From: Capnocytophaga granulosa ATCC 51502
GTDB taxonomy: Bacteria; Bacteroidota; Bacteroidia; Flavobacteriales; Flavobacteriaceae
Reading direction: 5' to 3'
Length of the DNA stretch: 29,092 bases
Assembly: GCF_000411115.1 (NCBI RefSeq)
Contig: NZ_KE150242.1
Span: forward strand, 128,599 to 157,690
Shown here: positions 1 to 8,926 of the stretch, in pieces
Numbering within the stretch: the stretch's first letter is position 1
Layout: each line of letters begins with the position of its first letter
Translations under genes and position numbers: made by a program
Notes under the pieces: generated by a model
The model's database searches: none
Seen by the model: the letters and a program-made list of their open reading frames with translations, nothing else
Told to the model about the DNA's origin: nothing

Positions 1-1
1 A

Positions 2-1972
2 ATCCCTGATGGTGCAACTCCAGGCGAACATACCATCCGATACAAAGTATGTGAGAAAGGTACCAATCGTTGTCAGGAAGGTACTGTGAAAGTAGTAGTA
101 GCTCAAGAGAATATCGTGGCCAATGCAGATAACTACGAGCAACAATGGTCTGCTACAGAAACGGTAGTTAAGGATGCAAGAAATAGGGAGGTAAATGTAT
201 TGACCAATGACCAATTGGCTTCTAATAGATCGCTCAGCACAATTCTTGTAGATATTGAGCAAGTAGAGGCTTCTTCCGATAAGGTAAGTATAGATACCGC
301 TACAGGTAAAGTGAAGATAGCAGCTGGTGCTCCAGCGGGTACTTATACGTTGAAATATACTATTAAGCCTAAAGGTCAAACTACACCTGTAAGTGCTCCT
401 GCTATAGTAACAGTAGTGGTGAAGAACAAGGTAGAAGTTACCGATGATGAGATATCTGGTACACCTTCAGATAGTGATACACCTAAGGAAATTGGTAATG
501 TGACAGATAATATAGAGATTAACGGTCAAAAACCAAATCCAAGTGATGTTGCTATAGAAGTGATAGATCCAGCACATCCTGTAAAATCAGGTGCTTCTGT
601 ACCAACGATAGATACCACTACAGGTAAGATAACTGTAGGTAAGGACGTACCACCAGGGGACTACACTATCAAGGTAAGAGTATGTGACAAGGCTACCCCT
701 GCCACATGTGTAGAGGAGGATTACAAGATCAGGGTAAGGCCTAATCAAGACCTTGAAGCTGTAAATGATAAGTTCAAGATAGGTACCACAGGCGGAACTA
801 CGCCAAGTGTATTAGAAAATGATAAGTGGAAAGGGGAAGCAGGAAAACTTAATACTGGCGGAAGCGATGATGATGAACTAAAAGTAGAGATAAGTGATAC
901 TTCAGGAAAGAACCAACCGGCCCCAACATATATACACAAGGGAACTGACGGACGTTTTACGATAGAACCAGGACTTGCAGCAGGAAAGTATACCTACTAT
1001 TATACTATTAAGAGTATAAAAACAGGAATGACTTCTGATGCCAAAGTAGTATTCATTGTTTCTCCTAATGTAGCAGCTGAAGATACATTCACTGTAGACA
1101 AACCTAATGATGGTGCTCAGGATAATACCTCTGATGAAAGTGTTTTGGATAACGATACACTCAATGGTCAGAAAGCCAAACCTGAAGATGTCAATATCAC
1201 TCTAATAAGTGTCTCTGATTCAGCAGATGGTAAGATAGAGTTGGATACCACTACAGGTAAGATTAAGGTAAAACCAGGAGCTCCTATAGGCGAACATACT
1301 CTCAAGTATAAAGTTTGTCCAAAAGAATCTACTACTGGTTGCCTAGAAGGTGAAGCCAAAGTGAAGGTACAACCTAACTTGACCCTTAAGGAACTTACCT
1401 TAGACAAGCCTATCAATAGTGCCGTATCAGAAACCCATACCGATAGTGTATTGAATGGTAGTACGTTAGACGGACAGCCTATCAGCCCATCCGATGTTAC
1501 TATGGAAATAAAAAGTAGCGGAGGTCTCGATGGAGTAGATATCAATGCTGATGGACAGATCATAATACCTAAGGGTGCTCCTTCTGGAACTTACACTATA
1601 GAGTATAAGGTGAAATCTAATGCTTATGGTGTAGAGAAGATAGGTAGGGTAACAGTAACCATAACCAATGATGCAGACCTTGAGTTCTATAATGCGATCT
1701 CAACAGACGAAGGTAGCCAAAACAATGGATTTATAATCAAGAATATTGATCTATATCCTAACAACAATCTCAAGATATTCAACCGCTATGGTGTGTTGGT
1801 ATATGAGAAAGACGGCTACACCAATACAGATCCATTCAAGGGTATCTCTACTGGACGTGCCACTGTAAACAAAGACGGTAAGCTACCACAAGGAACTTAC
1901 TATTACGTCTTAGAATACACCGACGGCCAGAACCAAAAACAACAAAAAGCTGGATGGCTCTATATTAAATAA
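2..1972 (+). CDS. Surface adhesin, 3' part, with T9SS type B sorting domain (5' truncated by window)
   Basis: The reading frame is open from base 2, so the gene starts before the window; the first in-frame ATG (86) lies inside a repeat and is not the start. The visible protein is a chain of about five and a half Ig/cadherin-like repeats of about 100 residues. Each has a core such as VLDNDTLNG, a PxDV strand, a TGKI strand, then GAPxGTYTLKY and often a pair of Cys. The last 100 residues form a T9SS type B (gliding-motility-associated, CHU_C-like) sorting domain with KIFNRYGVLVYEKDGY and LPQGTYYYVLEY. By family knowledge, such proteins are exported by the type IX system and held on the cell surface, where they act in adhesion or gliding. 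It is a paralogue of the giant gene at 16884-27293. The ligand cannot be inferred. Confidence 0.9.
   Translation: MPDGATPGEHTIRYKVCEKGTNRCQEGTVKVVVAQENIVANADNYEQQWSATETVVKDARNREVNVLTNDQLASNRSLSTILVDIEQVEASSDKVSIDTATGKVKIAAGAPAGTYTLKYTIKPKGQTTPVSAPAIVTVVVKNKVEVTDDEISGTPSDSDTPKEIGNVTDNIEINGQKPNPSDVAIEVIDPAHPVKSGASVPTIDTTTGKITVGKDVPPGDYTIKVRVCDKATPATCVEEDYKIRVRPNQDLEAVNDKFKIGTTGGTTPSVLENDKWKGEAGKLNTGGSDDDELKVEISDTSGKNQPAPTYIHKGTDGRFTIEPGLAAGKYTYYYTIKSIKTGMTSDAKVVFIVSPNVAAEDTFTVDKPNDGAQDNTSDESVLDNDTLNGQKAKPEDVNITLISVSDSADGKIELDTTTGKIKVKPGAPIGEHTLKYKVCPKESTTGCLEGEAKVKVQPNLTLKELTLDKPINSAVSETHTDSVLNGSTLDGQPISPSDVTMEIKSSGGLDGVDINADGQIIIPKGAPSGTYTIEYKVKSNAYGVEKIGRVTVTITNDADLEFYNAISTDEGSQNNGFIIKNIDLYPNNNLKIFNRYGVLVYEKDGYTNTDPFKGISTGRATVNKDGKLPQGTYYYVLEYTDGQNQKQQKAGWLYIK
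1673..1972 (+). other. T9SS type B C-terminal sorting domain of the partial adhesin
   Basis: This segment aligns residue for residue with the end of the giant adhesin (26991-27293): KIFNRYGVLVYEKDGYTN and KLPQGTYYYVLEY against KIFNRWGVLVYEKDGYTN and KLPQGTYYYILEY. The usual NGDGVND turn near its start is replaced by TDEGSQNN, so the acidic turn is lost while the rest of the domain is intact. Confidence 0.85.
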
Positions 1973-2091
1973 TGAGTAACCAGTAACCAATGACAAAATG
2001 ACCAATGACTAATGCCCATAGGTATTATTGTCATTGGTCATTAGTCATTAGTCATTAATCATTAACAATTAACCATTAATCATTAATAATC
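1973..2091. repeat. Intergenic simple-repeat tract with 13-bp hairpin
   Basis: Directly after the adhesin stop lies a tract of variations on TGACCAATGACTAATG, followed by variations on CATTAATCATTAA up to the next start codon. AATGACCAATGAC (1997-2009) is exactly complementary to GTCATTGGTCATT (2030-2042), giving a 13-bp stem with a 20-base loop. There is no T-tract after it, so a classical intrinsic terminator is not clear. Related tracts lie at 5603-5625, 27294-27370, 3948-3982 and 29021-29092. Confidence 0.75.
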
Positions 2092-2787
2092 ATGTCCCAA
2101 TTTTACAACCAAATTGCGGAAAAGTATGATTTTATCTTTCCGCTATCCCCAGCACATAAGACTTTCTTTGCCAGCGAACTCCATGGCAAAACGATCCTTG
2201 ATGTAGGTGCCGCCACAGGCAACCTTACCGCTTATCTTAGCTCACAAGGCTATGAGGTTACCGCCATAGACCTCAGTGAACGATTGATTGCCAAAGCGGC
2301 CGAAAAAGGCGTTACTGTACAGCAACTCAATATGCTTGCTATTGATGAGCTTCCTATGTTTGACAACATTGTTTGTATAGGTAATACACTCCCACACCTC
2401 GATAGTAAGACTTCCGTACAGCTTTTTTTACAAAAAGCCTATGGACAACTCACCCAAGGGGGCAAACTGGTCCTACAATTGGTCAATTTTCAAAAATATT
2501 TTGCCCAACAACAAGGAGATTATCTCGGTAACCTACCACTGATAGAAAACGATAAGGTGAAGTTTGAGCGCTATTACTATCTCAATGAGGAAGGAAAAAT
2601 CCGTTTCAAGACCATTTTGGACGATACTATTAAGAATGAAGAGCTGTTGCAACCTATTTTCGCCGACCAGCTTACCCAGTGGCTTACTCAAATAGGGTTT
2701 CAAGCCATTAATCTATATGGTAATTTCAAAAAAGACCCTTTTGACAAAGAAAAATCCATGGCACTGATAGTAACGGCCGTGAAATAA
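2092..2787 (+). CDS. Class I SAM-dependent methyltransferase
   Basis: A 231-residue protein of the usual length for small class I methyltransferases. Motif I is ILDVGAATGN (residues 35-44), the acidic residue that would bind the ribose of S-adenosylmethionine is D60 in VTAIDLS, and a motif II-like strand is NIVCIGNTLPHL (92-103). The N-terminus FYNQIAEKYDFIF is typical of free-standing small-molecule or ubiE-like methyltransferases. It probably acts in the cytoplasm. The substrate cannot be told from the sequence. The gene stands alone: a repeat tract lies before it and a strong terminator after it. The ATG at 2092 directly follows the repeat tract and no other Met lies close by. Confidence 0.85.
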   Translation: MSQFYNQIAEKYDFIFPLSPAHKTFFASELHGKTILDVGAATGNLTAYLSSQGYEVTAIDLSERLIAKAAEKGVTVQQLNMLAIDELPMFDNIVCIGNTLPHLDSKTSVQLFLQKAYGQLTQGGKLVLQLVNFQKYFAQQQGDYLGNLPLIENDKVKFERYYYLNEEGKIRFKTILDDTIKNEELLQPIFADQLTQWLTQIGFQAINLYGNFKKDPFDKEKSMALIVTAVK

Positions 2788-2805
2788 GTTTTATTTTTTT
2801 ACTTT

Positions 2806-2849
2806 TCCCTACTCATACTATCTCAAAGGTAGTATCAGTAGGGATTTTT
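2806..2849 (+). terminator. Rho-independent terminator after the methyltransferase gene
   Basis: TCCCTACT (2806-2813) pairs with AGTAGGGA (2837-2844). Inside it a second stem, ATACTATCT with AGGTAGTAT, follows one mismatch and contains one G-T pair; the loop is CAAA-like. Five T follow at 2845-2849. Confidence 0.85.
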
Positions 2850-2887
2850 CTCTATTTACTTTTCACAATTCACTCAAAAAAAATCCG

Positions 2888-2896
2888 TATATTTGC
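2888..2896 (+). promoter_or_regulatory. Bacteroidota-type -7 promoter element for the DUF1877 gene
   Basis: TATATTTGC fits the Bacteroidota -7 consensus TAnnTTTG and lies 18 bases before the ATG at 2915, giving a very short leader. No good TTTG -33 box is visible at the usual spacing, so only the -7 element is called. Confidence 0.55.
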
Positions 2897-2914
2897 ACTT
2901 TAAAACAATACCTT

Positions 2915-3406
2915 ATGGCACGATTAGGAATGCTTTACGCCATCACTGATGAAGCGTTAGCCCAATTAGAAGCACAGGATATAGACCAGATGTACGACTA
3001 TATGCTTGAAGAAATAGAAGAAGAACTGTTTGATACTCCCGAAGCCTTTGAACTAGACAAAGCGTGGGAAGGAATCCATTATTGTCTTTGTGAGGGAGAT
3101 TGGTATAAAGAAGAGGGAATAGCCCCCGACGTTATTTTTGGAGGAGAACTCCTTTTAGATGAAGATGATAATGTGATTTTCTTGAAAACTCCTGAAAAAA
3201 TCAAAGAAATAGTCAACTATATTCAAGAAAATCCTATTGAAGAGACCCTCAAAAATAATTTTGATAAAATCCCTGAAGAAGAATATACGCTTCCCAAAGA
3301 TGAGGACAATCTCAACTATTTGTTAGGCTGGAGCGAAGGTCTTTTAGAGTTCTATAAAAATGCTTTAGAAAAGCAGCTCAATGTTATCTTTACTGTAGAC
3401 CTCTAA
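2915..3406 (+). CDS. YfbM/DUF1877 family protein
   Basis: A 163-residue acidic cytoplasmic protein without signal peptide or membrane segment. It matches the YfbM (DUF1877) pattern: start MARLGMLYAITDE, then a helix with LEEIEEELFD, then LDKAWEGIHYCL, then a GGELL segment and a C-terminal helix LLEFYKNALEKQLNVIF. Family members have about this length and no established biochemical role; some occur in accessory or immunity-like neighbourhoods. It has its own -7 promoter element just upstream. The toxin-antitoxin pair follows after 24 bases and may be read through from it. The family call is from the overall pattern, not from catalytic motifs. Confidence 0.75.
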   Translation: MARLGMLYAITDEALAQLEAQDIDQMYDYMLEEIEEELFDTPEAFELDKAWEGIHYCLCEGDWYKEEGIAPDVIFGGELLLDEDDNVIFLKTPEKIKEIVNYIQENPIEETLKNNFDKIPEEEYTLPKDEDNLNYLLGWSEGLLEFYKNALEKQLNVIFTVDL

Positions 3407-3430
3407 TAAAAGTCATTAAAATATTATTTT

Positions 3431-3652
3431 ATGGAAACAATAACTTTTCAAACAAATGTAAAAGCAATAGATTTTCCTATTATAGAGGAAATATTAAAAA
3501 GGTTTAAAGCCACGGACATCAGAATCATCAAAGAGAAAAAAGATGATACAGAAATGACAGAGGAAGAGTTCCTTGCAAAAATAGACCGCTCTATGAAAAG
3601 TAAAAGAACGAAAGTTACTGTTGAAGAACTTAGAGCTAAATATTTGAAATAA
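3431..3652 (+). CDS. Antitoxin of a YoeB-type toxin-antitoxin pair
   Basis: A 73-residue protein whose stop TAA shares its last base with the ATG of the toxin gene (TAATG), the usual arrangement of type II toxin-antitoxin operons. The first half (METITFQTNVKAIDFPIIEE) suggests a small dimerisation fold like those of DUF2683-type Bacteroidota antitoxins. The second half is highly charged (KEKKDDTEMTEEEF, then a basic KSKRTK and a helix VEELRAKYLK), as expected for a flexible toxin-binding tail. It should bind the toxin and, by family analogy, repress its own operon. The role rests mainly on the partner gene, since the antitoxin itself has no diagnostic motif. Confidence 0.75.
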   Translation: METITFQTNVKAIDFPIIEEILKRFKATDIRIIKEKKDDTEMTEEEFLAKIDRSMKSKRTKVTVEELRAKYLK

Positions 3653-3945
3653 TGGAAGAATTAGAAACGTATTCTTTGGAAGAGACAGAGGTTTTTTCCG
3701 AAGATATGGCAAAGCATATAAGTTCAGGACAGAAGAAAATTGTCGAGAGAATACTTAACCTTATTGAAGAAATAAAGCAACATCCAACAACAGGAACAGG
3801 CAAGGTAGAGCGTCTCAAGGGCAAGGGAGAACGCCTTGTATATTCTCGGCGCATCAATGACAAGCATAGGCTTGTTTATGAAATCTTTGAAGAAGAAAAG
3901 TTAGTAGTCTTAGCGGCTGCTTATGGTCATTACAAAGACAAATAG
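3652..3945 (+). CDS. Txe/YoeB family mRNA-interferase toxin
   Basis: A 97-residue RelE-superfamily protein of YoeB type. The pattern VERILNLIEEIKQHP, then TGTGKVERLKG, SRRINDKHRLVY and a terminal YGHYKDK matches YoeB (GKGKPEPLK, SRRITEEHRLVY, YHY). Residues matching the catalytic set of E. coli YoeB are all present: E53 (for E46), R73 (R65), H93 (H83) and Y94 (Y84). Family knowledge says it cleaves mRNA in the ribosomal A site. It has about ten extra N-terminal residues compared with E. coli YoeB; the first ATG is kept because it overlaps the antitoxin stop by one base. Activity is likely, as nothing is truncated. Confidence 0.9.
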   Translation: MEELETYSLEETEVFSEDMAKHISSGQKKIVERILNLIEEIKQHPTTGTGKVERLKGKGERLVYSRRINDKHRLVYEIFEEEKLVVLAAAYGHYKDK

Positions 3946-3947
3946 CA

Positions 3948-5602
<1,655 letters not shown>

Positions 5603-5627
5603 TGACTAGTGACAAGTGACTAATAGC
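5603..5627. repeat. Short TGAC-type repeat tract after the ABC-F gene
   Basis: Directly after the stop codon, TGACTAGTGACAAGTGACTA repeats the TGACNAGTGAC motif. The same wording appears after both adhesin genes (1973-2042, 27294-27370). It leads into the terminator. Confidence 0.6.
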
Positions 5628-5683
5628 ACTTTGGCAAAGTTCGTTGTATAAAAAAGATTAGATGAGCTTTGCCAGAGTTTTTT
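5628..5683 (+). terminator. Rho-independent terminator after the ABC-F gene
   Basis: ACTTTGGCAAAG (5628-5639) pairs with CTTTGCCAGAGT (5667-5678), a 12-bp stem with one T-G pair and a 27-base loop. TTTTTT follows at 5678-5683. It also marks the left edge of the AT-rich island. Confidence 0.75.
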
Positions 5684-5760
5684 AAGGGGAAATAGAAAAT
5701 TATTGTGATTTTTCAATGTGTAATATCAATTAAAATTCGTTATCAATAAAATAAAGTTGT

Positions 5761-6369
5761 ATGTTTAATTTTAATATTAGCCAAATAGCAAATTCTTTTA
5801 GTATTTTTTCATTCAATTATTCAGCTAAAAAGGAAATAATATCTCCAGAAATAGAACTAACTCAAAAAAATGATGAAAAAGAAATTATGCCTATAAAAAA
5901 AAGAGAATATAAAAATATTCTAGAAATTTCAAAAATAAAACTTATTGAAAATTACAATGAAGATATATACATTTATTTCTTTATTCAAAAAGAGTCATCT
6001 AATCATAGTTTTTGGAATTTAATTTTACCATTAGTTAAAGGTTTAAATACAAATAGATTACTTCAATATAGATTAGGTAATTTCTGTCTACAAGGGGGAG
6101 GTGGATTACTTGCTACAAAAAATATTTTTTATTCAGCTAATAAATTAAGGGAAAAAGGATATAAAGTTTATTCAAATGCAAAGGTAATAGATAACAATTT
6201 ACTTGATGATTTCTTATATTTAGATACTGAATTAACATTAAATAGTTTAGATGAAAAATCTGAATTACTATATCATTATTGTAAAACAGATCCTTTTGAA
6301 GGGATTTTTAATCAGTATAAAAACCTTGTAAAGGATAATTCTTTTGATGATATGATTTGTAATTTTTAG
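5761..6369 (+). CDS. Hypothetical protein of the AT-rich island
   Basis: A 202-residue protein that I do not recognise. It has no clear signal peptide; the first 20 residues are rich in Phe and Ile but lack the basic start of a signal. Residues 45-65 are basic, the middle has alternating beta-like stretches (IYIYFFIQKE), and a glycine-rich turn LQGGGGLLATK is the only striking motif. The C-terminal third is rich in acidic residues. The DNA is far more AT-rich than the ABC-F gene upstream, which suggests transfer. A 77-base gap separates it from the STAS-GHKL gene, so it may be a separate unit or the first gene of that module. No function is proposed. Confidence 0.7.
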   Translation: MFNFNISQIANSFSIFSFNYSAKKEIISPEIELTQKNDEKEIMPIKKREYKNILEISKIKLIENYNEDIYIYFFIQKESSNHSFWNLILPLVKGLNTNRLLQYRLGNFCLQGGGGLLATKNIFYSANKLREKGYKVYSNAKVIDNNLLDDFLYLDTELTLNSLDEKSELLYHYCKTDPFEGIFNQYKNLVKDNSFDDMICNF

Positions 6370-6446
6370 AAAATTAAATTTTGGAATGATTTTTGAAAAT
6401 ATTAGAATCCCTCTTGTAACTAACAAAAAATCATATATATAAAATT

Positions 6447-7466
6447 ATGATTACAAATAAATTTCACCTTATAAAAGCTAGAAAACATAAGAGAAAAAGT
6501 ATTAAAAGAAAAAGATATAGAAAGAAAAAGCAAAAAGAAAAGGAGTTAAGAATTGAATATGTAAGATTAAATAGAGTTATTAAGGAGTCTATTCTTATAA
6601 GAGTTCCTGAAAATTTTTCTATAAAAGATAATACTACTAAAACAATCAAATTTATAAATGATTTAAAATCTTTGCATAAAAATAGAAGAAAGATTTATTT
6701 TAGTATGAGTAAAGTTACTAATATAGATGAGGGTACTATTGCTTTATTTGTTTCTATAATAAAAGAACTGAGTATAAGGAAATATAAAATATGTGGCAAT
6801 AAACCAAAAGATAAAAATGCTAAAAGAATATTAGAAAGATCAGGATTCTTTGAACATTTAAATGGTGAGATTGATATAGAAAATAAACATTCTCCTAATA
6901 CTATTTTGACAGAAGGTCAATCAAAAACAAATCAAGAAGTTACTGCTAGAATAATTAGAAACTCTATTAAATTTTTAACAGGAAAAGAAAATAATAATCA
7001 GAGATTACAAAGATTATTTATTGAACTGATGGCTAATGCCATTAACCACGGTTTTAAAGATAGCGAAAAAGCAAGATGGTTTTTATCTTCTAGCCAAGAA
7101 ATAAGTAATTCTGAAAAGATTTGTAGATTTGCTTTTATTGATAATGGACAAGGAATTATAGATACTTTGAAGTTGAAAAGTCTATTTCAAGAATTTTTAA
7201 AGAATATAAAGTCATTTTTTAATAAAGACAATCAATTACTGATATCAGCTTTTAAAGGAGAAATAGGTTCAAGAACCAAATTAGATTATAGAGGAAAAGG
7301 TTTGCCTACAATATATAAGACAATGGAAGAAAAAATAATTTCAAATCTTTTTGTTTTAACTAATAATGTAATTTTGGACTTTAAAGATAATAAATTCTAT
7401 GATATAAGTATTAATCATAGTGGTACATTTTACTATTTTGAGTTATCAAATGACAATTTAAATTAA
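6447..7466 (+). CDS. STAS-GHKL ATPase (anti-sigma/histidine-kinase-like ATP-binding protein)
   Basis: A 339-residue soluble protein with three parts. Residues 1-45 are extremely basic (KHKRKSIKRKRYRKKKQK), suggesting nucleic-acid or membrane contact. Residues 48-145 look like a STAS fold (KIYFSMSKVTNIDEGTIAL, then ERSGFFEHL). Residues 165-332 form a GHKL ATPase: N-box FIELMANAINHG (191-202, with E193, N197 and N200), G1 box DNGQGI (232-237), G2-like box RGKGLP (282-287) and a closing SGTFYYFEL strand. There is no phospho-acceptor His domain, so it is not an ordinary sensor kinase; in SpoIIAB/RsbW-type switches such ATPases bind or phosphorylate STAS partners. A STAS-like protein is encoded 5 bases downstream, which supports partner switching. 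The physiological target is unknown. Confidence 0.8.
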   Translation: MITNKFHLIKARKHKRKSIKRKRYRKKKQKEKELRIEYVRLNRVIKESILIRVPENFSIKDNTTKTIKFINDLKSLHKNRRKIYFSMSKVTNIDEGTIALFVSIIKELSIRKYKICGNKPKDKNAKRILERSGFFEHLNGEIDIENKHSPNTILTEGQSKTNQEVTARIIRNSIKFLTGKENNNQRLQRLFIELMANAINHGFKDSEKARWFLSSSQEISNSEKICRFAFIDNGQGIIDTLKLKSLFQEFLKNIKSFFNKDNQLLISAFKGEIGSRTKLDYRGKGLPTIYKTMEEKIISNLFVLTNNVILDFKDNKFYDISINHSGTFYYFELSNDNLN

Positions 7467-7471
7467 AAAAA

Positions 7472-7789
7472 ATGAATAAAAGAATAAAAATAAGTGAAGA
7501 TTTTTCTAAAATACCTGGAGCAAGGTATCGAAAAGATGGTGAATACTCAGGACAAGAGTTCTATGAAGATATATTAGAGCCAAAATATAAATCTCTCAAT
7601 CAAGAAAAAGGAGAAAAACTAGAGATTGATTTAGACGGAACAGAGGGGTATGCAACTTCTTTTCTTGACGAGGCTTTTGGTGGACTAGCTAGAAAACATG
7701 GTAAAGAAAAGGTTATTAAATCTCTTGTCTTTATTTCTCATGAAGAACCTTATTTAATTGATGAAATAAAAAGTTATATGAATGAATAG
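7472..7789 (+). CDS. STAS-like DUF4325 protein
   Basis: A 105-residue protein fitting the DUF4325 (STAS-like) pattern: an opening GARYRKDGEYSGQEFYEDIL, a central strand KLEIDLDGTEGYATSFLDEAFGGL and a final helix. By family knowledge, DUF4325 domains occur beside or fused to GHKL ATPases, where they probably act as the regulated STAS partner. Here the gene begins 5 bases after the STAS-GHKL gene and its last codons overlap the start of the membrane-protein gene, so the three are almost certainly one transcript. The Thr-Ser pair in ATSFLDEA sits where STAS proteins often carry the phosphorylated Ser, but that alignment is inference. Confidence 0.8.
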   Translation: MNKRIKISEDFSKIPGARYRKDGEYSGQEFYEDILEPKYKSLNQEKGEKLEIDLDGTEGYATSFLDEAFGGLARKHGKEKVIKSLVFISHEEPYLIDEIKSYMNE

Positions 7790-8321
7790 GAATATTAATA
7801 TTTTATGGCTTGTTGTGATAATACCTATATCTATTTTTATAGGTTATATTACTAATTCTTACTATTTCTTTGATATAAGTAAAGAAATTAATCTTATTGA
7901 ACTAGCTAATCTATTAGTAAGTATTTTTATTGTTTTTTATTTTTCGTATCATTTGCAGAAACAAATGGAAAAAGATAAAATAGAGAAAGATTTTATTATA
8001 AATAAAATGCTTCCTCTTCTTAAAGAATGTGAATTTCTAAAAAACTCCATAGAAAATAACAATTTAAATAGGACAAAAATAAATAATAGTCTTAAAGAAA
8101 TATCTAATACAATATATTATAGTGTAAAATTTTCTAATATCTGTGGAAAAAAATTAAGAGAAGAAGAACTTCGAAAGTCACAAATTGAGATTAAAAAAAG
8201 TATAACGGGAGGTCAGTTAAAAAATAATAAATATGTTCTTCAAGACAACTCAGCAATAAATAAATTACAGAATTTTGAGGAAAAAATAATATCCGAAATT
8301 GTTCGGGTTAATAAAATATAG
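7782..8321 (+). CDS. Two-TM membrane protein of the STAS-GHKL module
   Basis: A 179-residue protein not recognised as a named family. Two membrane segments lie near the N-terminus: about 7-29 (ILWLVVIIPISIFIGYI) and about 39-58 (LIELANLLVSIFIVFYF). The remainder, about 120 residues, is charged and helical (KQMEKDKIEKDF, then KLREEELRKSQIEIKK) and likely cytoplasmic with coiled-coil character. The start ATG lies inside the last codons of the DUF4325 gene (8-base overlap), showing tight coupling. As last gene of the module it would be the natural output or sensor at the membrane. Whether it senses a signal or acts as an effector cannot be told. Confidence 0.7.
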   Translation: MNRNINILWLVVIIPISIFIGYITNSYYFFDISKEINLIELANLLVSIFIVFYFSYHLQKQMEKDKIEKDFIINKMLPLLKECEFLKNSIENNNLNRTKINNSLKEISNTIYYSVKFSNICGKKLREEELRKSQIEIKKSITGGQLKNNKYVLQDNSAINKLQNFEEKIISEIVRVNKI

Positions 8322-8339
8322 TCTTACTTCCAAATATTA

Positions 8340-8440
8340 GGTTCAGGCAATACAAAATAAAGTGTAGGCAGTACAATATCAAGCTCAGGCAATGCAAAAT
8401 AATGCATTGACAGTATAAAATTAGGTAATGACACATCAAA
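8340..8440. repeat. Degenerate tandem repeats of about 20-22 bp in the 8322-8536 gap
   Basis: Four or five imperfect units follow each other: TTCAGGCAATACAAAATAA, TAGGCAGTACAATATCAAG, TCAGGCAATGCAAAATAATG, TTGACAGTATAAAATTAGG and a weaker TAATGACACATCAAAATGA. They share GGCA-TACAAAAT and differ at several positions, so the array is old. No hairpin or promoter is obvious in it. Confidence 0.6.
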
Positions 8441-8460
8441 ATGATAAAAAAAGTAAAGTT

Positions 8461-8523
8461 ATGAACAGATTTCACATCTCATTCGAAAAATTCAAGAAGG
8501 AGTCCTTGTTTTTGGGAAATTAG
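8461..8523 (+). CDS. Possible 20-residue small ORF
   Basis: An ATG at 8461 opens a frame of 20 residues, MNRFHISFEKFKKESLFLGN, closed by TAG. It is amphipathic with a basic centre (FEKFKK). It lies between the degenerate repeats and the gene at 8537. It may be a remnant of the C-terminus of a lost gene or a leader peptide; nothing except the open frame supports it. Confidence 0.25.
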   Translation: MNRFHISFEKFKKESLFLGN

Positions 8524-8536
8524 TATTTATTAAACT

Positions 8537-8902
8537 ATGGAAAAGACAAAAGTATCTCTAACAAGCTTCAAAGAATTTTCGCCTGATGAAACTCCTAGTT
8601 GGGTAATAAATGTTATTATAAGCGATACAGATAAAAAGTATAGCAAATTTCGCGAACCTATCTTTGAAATTCTTCAACCTTTAGCTGAAAAAATAATATT
8701 TGAATTGAAAAATCCTGTACATGTCAGGGATGTAAGCTTTATAGAAGAAGATGACGATACAATATCTTACCATTTATGGGATAAAATAAACGAATTAGCA
8801 GGGCTAAGAGGTAAAGGGGCTACTTTAAGGGCTGTGGTTAAGGACTTATATGGCAATGAGTACACCTCTAATGAAATAAATATTGATGATTTTTTTATTT
8901 AA
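8537..8902 (+). CDS. Hypothetical protein
   Basis: A 121-residue soluble acidic protein that I do not recognise. It has no signal peptide or membrane helix. The first part alternates short strands (WVINVIISD), the middle has a helix (FREPIFEILQPLAEKI) and the end is acidic (NEINIDDFFI). Base composition is less AT-rich than the module upstream, so it was probably acquired separately. The gene for a secreted SH3 protein follows after 24 bases, so the two may be co-transcribed. A small acidic protein next to secreted and membrane proteins of unknown role would suit an immunity or accessory function, but this is speculation. Confidence 0.65.
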   Translation: MEKTKVSLTSFKEFSPDETPSWVINVIISDTDKKYSKFREPIFEILQPLAEKIIFELKNPVHVRDVSFIEEDDDTISYHLWDKINELAGLRGKGATLRAVVKDLYGNEYTSNEINIDDFFI

Positions 8903-8926
8903 CTGAACAATCAAAAAAAATAGACT

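Noticed and set aside
7782..8321. Two-TM protein as phage holin or toxin
   Set aside because: It is longer than typical holins, has a large charged cytoplasmic part and no lysis gene beside it; the module context explains it better.
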